64,000 nt of DNA, taken from contig OX637287.1 of the NCBI GenBank assembly GCA_951799445.1, positions 33,622,224-33,686,223 on the forward strand, in the 5' to 3' direction. The notes under the pieces are model-generated. The model worked only from the letters and a program-made list of their open reading frames with translations. It searched no databases and was not told the DNA's origin. Of this stretch, positions 1-11,529 are shown one piece after another. The stretch comes from Pseudisothecium myosuroides (taxonomy: Eukaryota; Streptophyta; Bryopsida; Hypnales; Lembophyllaceae). A program made the translations under genes and the position numbers. Each line of letters begins with the position of its first letter. Position 1 is the first letter of the stretch.

Positions 1-467
1 AATAACCGGACTTGGTACTTGAAAAAACGGTTCAATATGGGAATCCATACCTTAAGTTAGGCTGTTTGTTTTGCCATTTGTTACGGTGAGATCTCCTAGA
101 CCTTGCATCTCCAGTCGTGTTCTTGATGCTGTTGGAAATCCCTCGGCAAGGAGGGGTGCACATGCTTGGTTTTGTGGATTGGGGTGAATTGACCCCCTTG
201 CTCAGTCATGAAGGAAAATCTTGAAATTTTTTATTTGTGACATATGATAAAATTTGCAAATTTTGAATTCATATTTGCAATCAAAGGCCCCAAACTAGCT
301 AGCAGGGGTGTAGAACATAGATTTAGCACGTTACAAAATAGGGGGCTTTTTCTTCATATGCACCTCCGGAATGACTTGGAGAGGCGGAGCGAAAGGGCCA
401 GTTCACCACGACCCTTTCGTGGCGCTTGGACCTATAGTGTGAAATATATTGAATTTCAAAGTTTTTA
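1..467. other. AT-rich flank, no gene seen
   Basis: Short reading frames here are not coherent, and no splice-bounded exon, repeat or RNA gene was recognised. Confidence 0.5.
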
Positions 468-471
468 TTAA

Positions 472-962
472 CCCCTAAAAGACCAAGTGTCCGCTCAACG
501 TACGCAAGAAATCTTGGGTAGGGTCTTCCAAAGTCATTTTGGTAAGATGTTCATGAAATTTGGGCACAATGTGAAAGCATCTACCTCCTTGGTGAAAAAC
601 TATTTTTTTTTCCAATCAAGTGCCCGGATCAAAAGTTATGCTGCCCTTAACTTTTTGGGCAGCTTGGGCAAAATCCTCATTTTCGTGTAGAGCAAAAAAT
701 TTACTCCAAAAGGTCCCAATGTTTGTTGACCCTGTTTTGGAAGGAATGAAAAAATGTTTTTTTTCTCACATCAAATGTTATAACCTCTCAATCCACATGG
801 TCAAATGGGCTGAAAATTTTTCTACACTCTGGTAAAATACTTTTCTTTAGTTTTGTATGGTTGAAGCTTCAAAAAAAGAATTTAGTTTTCATTTCTGAAT
901 AACATACAAAAAAAACGTAGTTTTTGACAATGTGTCTCTGAACCCCCTCGGTCTTGTAGGGA
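472..962. mobile_element. TTAA-flanked CCCCTAAA-type element (copy 1)
   Basis: The element is bounded by TTAA at 468-471 and 963-966. Its left terminus is CCCCTAAAAGACCAAG and the inverted right terminus reads TCCCTACAAGACCGAG. Internal sequence near 600-643 (a T-run, then a GTGCCCGG motif and AAAGTTATGC) also occurs in the copies at 18.2 and 53.3 kb. No transposase is encoded, so it is a non-autonomous member of the family. Confidence 0.65.
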
Positions 963-1049
963 TTAATTTAAAAATTAGAAAATTACTTTTACTTTTATTT
1001 TAATCGGCAATGGCTCACTCAGGGCACACTAGTAGTTTAAAGGAAAATA

Positions 1050-1239
1050 CAGTAGAACCTCTCTAACTCGATCAGTCCCGGACCGGTCTGACAAGATTAC
1101 GTGAGGAAGGTTTATTGGCTTCTGGAGGGTCATTTTTAGTCACAACCTTTGTTATGTGGCCATACCAGGACCGGTCTGACAAGATTGGTTTACAGAGGTT
1201 TATCGGCTTATGGAGGATCGACTTAGGGAGGTTCTACTG
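1050..1239. mobile_element. Emigrant/pogo-like MITE, 190 bp
   Basis: Termini are CAGTAGAACCTCTCTAA and its imperfect inverse, flanked by TA dinucleotides at 1048-1049 and 1240-1241. The motif GGACCGGTCTGACA(A/T)GATT appears twice inside. CAGTA(G/A)AACCTCTATAA-type ends with TA target duplications are typical of plant Emigrant/Lemi1 (pogo/Tc1-mariner) MITEs. A sister copy lies at 53000-53190. Confidence 0.75.
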
Positions 1240-1279
1240 TAGCTGGGAAAACTTTTAAAAAAGAATTTATTCAATACTA

Positions 1280-1523
1280 GAGTTATTCGTAAAGTCCCCC
1301 CCCCCAGTTTGGAGGGGATTTTTTCCGACAAATTTCCTCTGACGGACGACCCCGCAGGCGACCCCGACCCCGCAGACAAAGTCCGGATGAAACTTCTTTT
1401 TGGTCGATTTGGGTGCGAAAGAAAGTTTGATACCCACTTTCGTATTAACTTTTTGCCCAATACCTGCTTTTTCACAAAACTGCGGGGTTTAAACCCCGGT
1501 TTTGGGTACTTTACGAATAACTC
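1280..1523. mobile_element. TA-flanked MITE, 244 bp
   Basis: Inverted termini GAGTTATTCGTAAAGT at the left and its inverse at the right (with one mismatch) are flanked by TA at 1278-1279 and 1524-1525. The interior is GC-richer, with a C-run and GACCCCGCAG-like motifs. The apparent reading frames on both strands are products of this structure. TA flanks fit Tc1/mariner-type MITEs; the family is not recognised. Confidence 0.6.
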
Positions 1524-1525
1524 TA

Positions 1526-2894
1526 CTGAGTAAAAAAAGACTTGTGCCGGTATTTGATGAATCCTTTTCCTGGATGAGAACTAAAGGCGGAGATCTCAGT
1601 GACAAGGCAAATGGGGAAAAGGCTTACTCAGCAGATAAACCCTAAAGGACTGAAGTGCAGACACCCATCTTATCCACCTGTACAAAATCGATCCCGGGGG
1701 AATATTTATCCACTTGCGGCTTTCCACTAGTACCCATCCGCCACGTCGTCACTCAACTGTCATTTCACTAACCGATCCCACCCGTAGTAATGCCCCAGTC
1801 CGCGTTTGCCAAGTGGGCGCCAACTACGCTTCGAAGATGTGTGACCTGGCAATTGGGAGAAAGGACTGATTCATATTTATCTCGGACACCAAATAATATG
1901 GGTGGGCTCTTTCCAATTCGAAAATAAATAAAAGTGCTGTGGGTGGGTGCGAGCTCTATGATGTACAGTAGAAGAATTCATCAATCTGTTTTTGACACGT
2001 AAGTACTTGAAGGAAAGAGGGCAAGATTTTTGTGAAATTTTGTAATAAATAGTTGAAAACTACTTTACAATATGAAATATCAACATGTGTCAGTGACTCA
2101 TGTAGAGCATTCTTTTCTTTCTTGCGTTGATGTATTATATGGTTTTTGCTTGGGCTTCTGTAATGAGAATTAATTGGATGAAGGGCACTCTTTACAACAA
2201 TTATCAGCCAGCAAGTGGATGGTTGAATGTTTAGGGGTTCTAAAGTAGGCACAATTCAATGGGAAAAAAATATGTTTTCTTTTTGTTTTACTTTAAACGC
2301 CAGAGAGAAAAAAAATAGGGTTTCACAATTGATCATCTAATCTTTTCATAGTCATAGTGTGGTATCAACTACCATAATGTATTAGCAAGCTCTACAGTCT
2401 TGTGCCAAATTCGTTATTTTTTTCAAAACAACGCAATTTGATGAATGAGGATTATATTTTTGTGAAGATTTTTGAAGATTTTGGTTTTGCCATACCAAAT
2501 TGTTTACTAAAAAAAAATTTCCTATCATTTTGGTACTTCTTTACAGAATAATTTTACTAAGAATCTGCTAGCAGTTTAGGACATCTCATTACCAACTGAA
2601 ATCATCTAGAACGTCCACTTGCATCAGAAAGTCAGAATGAGGTTGCAGTTTTCTTAGAACATCTAAGGTAGGAGGTCCACAAAGCGCCCATTTAAGAGTT
2701 GAAAATTAATTTGGGGACGTTAGACTTCTTGAAAATTTTTCAATAAAATTTCTGTGAAAGATAAATGGAATCGGCATCTAATCCAAGTCGTTTCATATTT
2801 TTTGAAGTTTTGTAAAAGTAGTTAGGAATTTTTGACGTTGTAATGCAATGGTCACTAAAAGCATCCACCTCCTACAATGTTCACTCTATTTGTA
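1526..2894. other. Intergenic DNA, no gene seen
   Basis: 1600-1940 is less AT-rich, with a CCACGTCGTC stretch that resembles an ACGT-core element, but no exon follows it. The remainder is AT-rich, and no coherent reading frame was found on either strand. Confidence 0.4.
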
Positions 2895-3775
2895 CAGTGC
2901 CCTAGGCAAAGTAAGGTAACCCCTAATTTCAACTTACAAGAACATCTTTCAAAATTTGAACTTTTCAGATCTATTTTGCAAAACCAAACTATTAAATTTA
3001 TTGTTTTATGTAATCTTGATCAAAACACCAAATTTCAATTTAAAAAAACAAAGATTCCATTTTTGGTGAATTGTTTTGTGTGTTTTTCACTATATTACAT
3101 AATAATTGATTGAAAAATATTGGTGATGAATTTTTAAAGTTTTAATGTGGAAATATTTAAGAAAAATCAATTTGCACATCTCACTTTCAGGGAAAAACCA
3201 CATTGCCTAGGAAGAATTTTACACTATGGAGAATTCAATGTCAAAGTAATGCCTTCCCAAATTTTATTAAATAGATATTTCTAAATTTTAATTATATTTT
3301 ACTAACAGACCCTTGTATTATGACTACTACTATATCTTTGAGTGTGATGGTGCAATTGGTTTGCCAAAACTTAATTGTAATTTAGGAAAAAAAATTGTAT
3401 AATTTTTTATCAGTGACACCTTGACATTGAATTCTCCATAGTGTAAATTTTTTCCTAGGTAATGTTTTTTTTTTTTCTCAAAATGAGATGTGCACATTGA
3501 TGTTTCTTAAATATTTGCATAGTAAAATTTTTAAAATTCATCACCAATATTATTCAATCAATTATTATGTAATACAATGAAAAACACACAAAAAGGATTC
3601 ACCAAAAATGGAATTTTTGTTTTTTAAAATAAAAATTTGGTTTGTTGATCAAGATTGCATAAAACAAAAAAATTTAATAGGTTGATCTTGAAAAATAAGC
3701 CTAAAAAAGGTCAAATTTTGAAAGATATTCTTGTAATTCAAAATTGGGGGTTACTTTACTTAGCCTAAGGCATTG
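2895..3775. mobile_element. Fold-back element, 881 bp
   Basis: The sequence folds on itself over almost its full length. CAGTGCCCTAGGCAAAGTAA at the left is matched by the inverse of the right end (GGCATTG), and inner blocks such as GAATTCAATGTCAA and GACATTGAATTC mirror each other around 3336. TA flanks both ends (2893-2894, 3776-3777). No transposase is present. A second copy occupies about 5425-6294. Confidence 0.7.
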
Positions 3776-4981
3776 TACGATACATAGCTTGGTGTAATGA
3801 GAAAGCAAAATATATCTCTATATTCGAAGACATTTTTATAGCCTAAACGGACCTCCTACTTTAAAGCATCCACGCACCTGTACCAACAGACTAAGGTTGC
3901 AGATAACATAGAACATCTAACACGTAGGCAATCCAAAATTTGCCACCAAAATCAAATATGTACCTACGTGGAAGAAACAATTCTAAAACCTTTACCAAAA
4001 AAAATCTTTGACCCATCCTAACTTTTGCATACGCTATCCAAATGCCTCATTCTTCGGAACCTTCAAGAACAAGAAAATATGAAAATTTTAATAGTCTCAA
4101 AATACTAACAAAAATGTCGGTTTGGAGGGTGACCACCTCGGAACATCTTCAGTAGAACATGCACCTGCAACAACGTAAGAATGGGGGATGGAGCAAGAAA
4201 ATCACACATACGGTAGTCTTGGGAGTTGCAAGGAAAAAAAGGATGAAAAGGACGGTACAGGTTGCGTGGCTGTGAAGGAGACAATAGAAACTTCTAACTT
4301 GCAAACAGAAGAAGTTCACTGCCCCATGCGCGTGTGTTTGCCTCTAAAAGGACTTCTTCTCAAGGCTCAAGCATTCCACCTGGCTGCTTCGTATGTTTGT
4401 TTCGTATCTTCCATGGAAGAAGGTTCTAAGGTCATAGACACTCGACAGTACAGTACAACTCCCATGATCAAAATTGCCGAGAATGCGTCACTACGTTTCG
4501 ACTGTAACCCACTGCCAAGAAATCACCTGTTCGTTTCTTGGGCGGGTTTTGGGTCCGCAACTAGGTTGTAATGCCTGATTTTGCGTTTTTGTCTGCTTAA
4601 TTGGGCATTCCAACTTTTTCATCCCAATTCAATTTGTTCTCTATACCCTTGAACACTGCGGCGGATGTTTTGTGTCTGATGGATGAAAGGGAATCAAATT
4701 GTATAGGACAAAAGTGCAACTATTCATCCTCGAAATTTGTTGTGGAAAAGGAAGATCTTCTACAATCGTTTGACTTCCAACGAGTGCTTTTGCAATTTTG
4801 GAGGCTAATGGTTCACACGGTAATAGAAAAGGATGATTTCGAGGGTCCCCCCTTCGGCGTTTAAGGGTTAATGAAATCTATTCTCTTGAAGGCACAGTTT
4901 TTCCTGCAATCCCCTCCTCTTCAAGCATTGCCCTATACGAAAACATTATTTTTTTGTTAGATGTTAATTACACAAGATGTA
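3776..4981. other. Intergenic, with two unrecognised open stretches
   Basis: A 127-codon open stretch (4188-4571, plus) and an 87-codon one (4601-4864, plus) are less AT-rich than their surroundings and could be fragments of a gene, but neither matches a family I know and no clear splice sites join them. The second ends in an orphan terminus of the TTAA family (inverse of CCCTTAAACGCCGAAGG, with TTAA at 4868-4871). Confidence 0.25.
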
Positions 4982-5426
4982 TAAGGTAAACCAGCCCATG
5001 ACAATCAAATGGCCCATGATGGACACCTAATGACCCCATTGTGGTTTTTCAGACCACAATCAATACCTTACATGGTAGTTATGGAGTAATTAGTGACCTC
5101 AGTAGGTACTTCCAACTTTTCAGTGTAAAATTCTTTGTAAAAATTGATTTTTTAGGTCTTCCATGTTTGAAAATGTTGCGACTTCATTGGGTAGGAAGAT
5201 GACCATATTGGATTCAGATTTTGTTGGTCATGAGGTAGCCTACAGATCCCTATGGGCTGATCACTTCAAAAATTCATAGCAGATTCATACTTTGTCAAAA
5301 AAACGTAATTTCAATTGCTCTCACTATTTCTCACACTTGTACTATTGTAGGGAAAAAACTGAAAAATTTCAGCAACCATATGAGGTCAAACTCCTAATTC
5401 TGACCGTCATGGGCTGGTTTACCTTA
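4982..5426. mobile_element. Fold-back MITE, about 445 bp
   Basis: TAAGGTAAACCAGCCCATGA at the left is matched by its inverse at the right end (TCATGGGCTGGTTTACCTTA). The next fold-back element begins immediately where this one stops. Nothing coding is inside. Confidence 0.6.
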
Positions 5427-6294
5427 GTGCCTTCTAGAGAGGAAGGTAACCCAAATTTCAACTTGCAAGAATATTTCAAAATTTGACCTTTTCAGACCTA
5501 TCCTTCAAAACTAACATATTAAATTTATTGTTTTATGCAATCTTGATCAAACGCACCAAATTTCAATTTTGGAAAAACAAAAATTCTAATTTTAGAAAAT
5601 TATTTTGTGTATTTTCCATTGTGTTACATAATAATTGATTGATAAACATTCGTGATGAATTTTCAACTTTTATTGTGCAAATATTTAAGAAACATCAATA
5701 TGTATGTAGTCTCACTTTTAGAAGAACACGGCCATATTACCAAAGAAAATTTTTATGCTACAGATAATTCAATGTCTAGATGTTGCCTTCCCAAATTTTA
5801 TTAAATAGATATTTTTAAATTGTAATTATATTTTACCAATTGATCCTTGTTTTGTACCTTTGAGGATGATGGTGCAATTAATTTGGCAAAACCAAATTAT
5901 AATGTAGAGAAATTTGTTGTACAAATTTTTGATTTGTAACTCTTGGACGTTGAATTATCTGTAGCACAAATTTTTGCTTGGTAAAGTGGTGTTTTTCTAA
6001 AAGTGAGACATGTACATTGGTGTTTTTTTAAATATTTGCACAATAAAATTTTAAAAATTCATTACCAATGTTTATCAATCAATTATTATATAACACAATG
6101 AAAAATACACAAAATAATTTATTAAAAATGGAATTTTTGTTATTTGAAATTAGAAATTTGGTGTGTTTGATCAAGATTGCATAAAACAATAAATAAAATA
6201 GGTTAGTTTTTTAGAATAGGTTTGAAAAGGTCAAATTTTGAAAGATATTCCTGCAAGTCAAAATTGGGGTTACTATACTTTCTAGAAGGCATTG
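5425..6294. mobile_element. Fold-back element, second copy
   Basis: This is homologous, end to end and in the same self-complementary layout, to 2895-3775: both carry the GGTAACCC-AATTT-CAACTT block on the left and its inverse on the right. The right end GGCATTG is followed by TA (6295-6296). The left end is eroded and abuts the preceding fold-back MITE. Confidence 0.65.
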
Positions 6295-6296
6295 TA

Positions 6297-8249
6297 CACA
6301 ATCAAAACATGAAAATCTACAAGAGCTTGCCAGGGCCTTGAGAGATCAATTTGGACTTGAAGAGATCAAATTTGGTGTTATAAAGTCTAATTAAGGGGAG
6401 GTATTTAAGAGAGAGGAAGATAGAAAAATCAAACTTTAATACCAAAAAATCAAAAGAGGCAATTAAAAGATTATAAGGGAAGCTTTGGTTGTTAATTACA
6501 ATTAAGAGAAAAAGGAAATCAAATGCATAGACACAAGAACTAGCTAGAAGAGAGAAGAGAGGTGAAGGAAATTAGCAATTGATAGAATGAATTGATGATT
6601 TAGAAGTTGGAAAGTTAGCAATAGAGAGGATTAGGCAAAAATCTAAGAAATATTCAGTTGACCATTAAAAATTAGATTAGAAAATAATTGACGTATTTAG
6701 AAGGACAATTTTGCAATTGTCAATTTTTTCTTGAAGTTTGGAACAAGTATTCTATTCCATTGGAAAGTCAACTAGTAGAATATCAATAATAGAATAGAGT
6801 AGTAGTAGAAGAAAAAGAAGTAGTAGAAAAAGAAAAAGAGAAGAAGAAATAGGAAGAAGGAACAAGAAGGAAAATTTAGGATGAAGTAGGAGTTAGTTTT
6901 CAATTTCAATTTCACAATTTGTATCAAAAATCCAAAAAACATTAAGCGATGAGCACAATTCCAAAAGGAGGCAAGATGGCAATTGCGGATGCATTTTGAA
7001 GGAGTCTTTGATCACCTCATATATGAGGTTCACTCCGAGATGAGTTCCTAAATTCCATTTTTTTTCCTTTAAATTTCTTAATTAGAAGCCTTAACTTATA
7101 TCCAAATTACAAGTTAGATTTAGACCACTAAGGTTAGGTTTTATTTTGAGTTTAATTTTTGAAGCTTGTAGAATAGATACAGAGGTTTCCAAAAAGATAA
7201 GACACTTTGGAAAATAGAGTTAAAACAAATAAGATACAAGTAGATGAAGTTTAGGAGCTAGATTGGATGAATATTAGACAATTTCTTCTGAAAGGAACAA
7301 GAATGGAAAATAAGAAAGTTAAAAGAATCAAGGCTCTTAAAGTGAAATTAAAAGTTGATTTTGACTTATAAGGTGAACATAATTAGTAGATGAAGTTTGA
7401 AGTACCAATTAGCGGTCAAACTTCATCCATCTATAATTTTCACTAGAAAAGTTCAAACTTCAAGTAACTTAGCATTTTGGATAGGTGAAATCAAAATCTT
7501 TAAGGAACAAGTCTTAAAAGATTAAAAATAATAATGTGATAGAAGTAATTTAGCATCTTTAGTAAGAAGCAATTGCCAAACTCAAACCTTTTGAAAAATA
7601 ACCAAGGAAGAAAATTTGAGTTTAGAATCTTATAGAATAAGATTAGTGAAGTCCAAAGTTAACTTAAACTTTAAAAATTACTTAAAATCCCATAAGATAA
7701 TGAAGAATGAAGTTAAGAATGAAAATAGATGAACTTAAGGATATTTTGTCTATCTAAGTGCAAACTTAGTATTTAGATATTAGCTTTTAACCTAAGATTG
7801 AAGAAGAAATTCCAAGTCAAATCAAGTTTAGGAGTTAGTAGAAAAAAATGGATGAAGTTTAAATTGCCATTCTAGAGGCTAAACTTCATCTGGTCATAAC
7901 TTTCTCTAGGACCATTAGATTTAAATGAATATTATATTTTTTAAATTGGCATGATTTGATCTTTAACATAAGACATTTAGATTGTGAAAATAAGCTCTTT
8001 CCACAAAACTATAATAGCCTTGTATAGTTCGGCCGTTTTGGCCTAAAAATGTGATTTCTGTTAAATTTTGTTTGGTAATTTCACAAGTACATATCCAATA
8101 AGCACTAAGAAAAGATTCATTGCTTTGAAAGTACAGTGGAACATGCCAAGGCATCCAATTAGGATAGACTTTCATACAAACAATAGAACCTAGTCTTATT
8201 CGTTTATAAACAATGGGTGTGTATTGAAATGCTTATAAAAGTAATAACC
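6297..8249. other. Purine-rich, gene-free tract
   Basis: The plus strand is strongly A+G-rich, peaking near 6800-6890 with runs of AGTAG, GAAGAA and AAAGAG. Loosely repeating words such as AAGTTTAGGAGTTAG recur, but no regular period is visible. No gene is supported. Confidence 0.4.
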
Positions 8250-11200
8250 TTTTGTCCAACAACAAAAAAGAGCCCTTGTTTGATGGTAACCGAATTTACA
8301 AAATTGATAGAAAAATGCCTCATCTTGTGCTAGAATTTTTCAAAACATAGTGTGTGGCCTAGAAGTATTCCTTTTATAGTCCTCTAGTACCTACTACCTA
8401 GAGGAACCTTTCATAATATTCTAAAGGCTTTTGTAGCCTTCTAGAAACTTCCATTGTCTTCCAAAGTCTTCCATGGACTTCAAGGAAATTTTCAAAGGTC
8501 TCTCACTCCTAGTATACATAGGAGGCAAAATGACAGTTCTCTAGTTTCACCAATACAAGCTTTGGAGCAATCTCTAGTGTTGTCTTGTCATGTATGTTGT
8601 CTAATTATCAATCAAATTCGATTTTTATTTCTAAAGAGCAATGCTTGTATACTTATATACTTCTTGTTGTATAGTTCTTGTGTCCATGATACATTCTATG
8701 TTACTATAAAATTCCTTAAAATTCATTTAGTGGGCACATTTAACATTTGACCTCCTAAGTTAAATGCCAAAAATATTTGTAAAAATTAAAGAGTAGCTTT
8801 TGTTACATTTTTCCTTATTTTAGAGTCCAAAAGACACTATTGTCAACTTACATTGAATAATTCAAACTATCAACAACAAGCCTTTCCCAAATGCGTCACT
8901 CTTATAACATATCTCATTTTCCAGTTTATTTGTTTATTTTATGTTGGCTTAATGTATTTGGATATTCAATTGAAAGAAGAAGACTTATGAAATTTTACAA
9001 GTCATTCCAAGATATTAACATGCTAATTCATTGCAAATCAATATTGTTGTTGTAAGCCCTGAGCGTGAGTATCAAGAACTTGTAAAGTAAAATGTTGCTC
9101 TTGTTGGGGCTTTTAGTGCTAGATTGTACCAATAAAAAACAATTTTACTAAAAATCAACCAAAATCTCAATATGACATCGCCAAAACGTCTTCAATTTTT
9201 TATAAAATAATTAAAAAATTACTTAATTTGGAAGACAATAACGGTGAAATGTGAATACAAAGTATTCTCTTTCCAAGATATCAATGAATGCAGAAATATA
9301 TGGTTATATCATATTATTTTGTGTTGAGGGATTAATACTCTCTAAAAAAATGAAAAGGTTGGTTACATGTATTTTTTATCAATCTAGATTGCCTATAAAA
9401 TTATATAAATAAATTCACCCCCAATTTTATAGGATTTTATATGTTGTAGTGTTGTATATCAAGTGTTACAACCTACTTGGTGCAAATGGGACATGCTAGA
9501 AAATTCAACCATCAAATTTAGTCAATTGCCAATTTGGCAGCATAACTAGGAGGCATTGACAGTAAATGGTACTCACAATTCATACTTGCTTGATACAATA
9601 GTCATTGACTTCTCTAAATAAACCATTGTCTTTCCCTTTCCACCATTAGTCTTCTCTAAATAAGCCAGTGTCCTTCCTTGGCCACCATTGGATATTCCAT
9701 TTGCCATCATTGGATATTTTGTCTTCCAGTTTGTCAAATCTTGAATGCCCATTACTAAATATACAAAAATGACAGTATGAGATTGACCTCCTAGTGCGAG
9801 ATTATGTAGGCATAAGCATTTCGCTAGATTTAACAGCTTCAAGTGTAGATTTTTATTGCTTATAACACAACCCAAAACTTAACATTGGTTCCATTGACCA
9901 ATAGTGAGCTGATTGTGCAATAGTGGATTTTCCACATTCCAATACAACAATTGGTGAAAATTTGGAAGTTTAAAGACTTTTTATGCAATTGGATAGATGA
10001 TTCATAACAATTATAAAATACTCTAAGAGTTCTCCAAATTATTAACCATGAGTGTAATATGCAATGAAAAGCATTATCGTGGATGAAAGTAGTCCCTATT
10101 TTGAAAATTAGAAAAATTTACAACTTCATAGCAATAGACATTGGACTTGTAATTATAATAAAATATTCAAGATTATAAAATAAAATAAAATTGTGGAATA
10201 GAAGTTAGATATGGTATGCTGTCTAGTTACGCTCAAACGAAATTGAAGTCATTGCATGACCTACATTGTATTTCCCCCCTTTAAAAGAGAAACTAAAATA
10301 AACGACAATCATTATCTCATATCCCAACCAAGATGAAGTTATAAAGAGATTGAGTGTGTCATTGACTCTTTCCAATTCATAAAAAGGGCCTTAAACAAAA
10401 ATGCTCGCACAATTGAATTTGCAATTAGTGTTTAAAAGGCTAGATAATATAAAAAAATTAAAAATTCTTTATGCCTTGCTCATGAAAACTCACAGCATAA
10501 ATCCTTTGCAAAAACCTCCAGTGCAACCTATTTATTATGATGCAGACATTACCAAATTGCAAAAGTTGTTACGGTGCAACCGTTGATGCTATGAAAATGA
10601 TTCAAGTCACTAATTTGTGGTAACTTAATTGCAATGGACTATTTATATGTCATTAGATAATTAACCTCATGCACCGTGCCAAAGGACTCTCCCTTTATTT
10701 TTTTTGGTAGACTATGTCATTAGATAGACTTTCATTGCCACATAAGACTCCTTGGATTCGAAGAGCCATTTCTTGGTGTCAAAAAAACCTACCTCTATTT
10801 GGGAGGGGGGGGTCATTTGAAGGTCTTTGGTTTTGCATAAAGGTCCCTCCGAGTCAATGGAAGACTTTTCAAAGGCTCTCCATCATCAAGGAGCCCTTCT
10901 TTGGTGCTAAAGGGCTCTCTTTTAATTCTTTTTGATATGTCATTCGATAGACTCATGGTGCCATGGAAGGCTCTTTGGATCCAAAAAGCCATTTTTTGGT
11001 GCCAAAAGATTCACCTTTAATTTTGGGGTGATTGCACAAAAAAATTGCTAATTTTGTTGCGTTTTACAAATGTCATGCCTTTTTTTTTGGAATACTTTAA
11101 AATTAGAAAAATCATTTTTTTTTAAAAATATGGCCAATGTACCGGTATACGCCTATTAGATGAAGGTAACCACAAAAGAAAAACCATAAAAAAATTCTCT

Positions 11201-11529
11201 AAGTAGGAGAGCTAGAAAAGTGCCAAATCTCAAGAAAATAGATATTTTGAGGTTTTAATTAGATAAAGTAGGAAAAAATTAAATAAATAAAAGGATTTCC
11301 TATTTCTTAGAAATTAGTGTCTGATTTCTAAAGGCCTACAAGTATGAATTTTGAACAATGAATGTTTTGAAATGCAAGTAGAAAGAGTCTTACTTTGTGG
11401 ACTCCTACACAATATATAATTAATTACATTTAGAAATCCTTTGAACAATAGCTAAAAAACTACTACAAGACCATTTCCTCCAAAAAAAAATCCAAAATTG
11501 GCAAGCGTGACAATAATCGAGGGCTATTT
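8250..11529 (+). repeat. Left arm of a 3.28 kb inverted repeat
   Basis: Positions x here pair with 25213-x in 13684-16962. The relation holds without indels from about 8450 to 11529, with only rare substitutions (for example TTTAGTGCT against TTTGGTGCT near 9110). One-base indels and more mismatches occur only in the outer 200 bp. Four short reading frames recur as exact mirror copies, so they reflect the duplication and are not evidence for genes. Within the arm, a block of about 223 bp starting near 10714 is repeated in diverged form near 10937. Confidence 0.9.
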
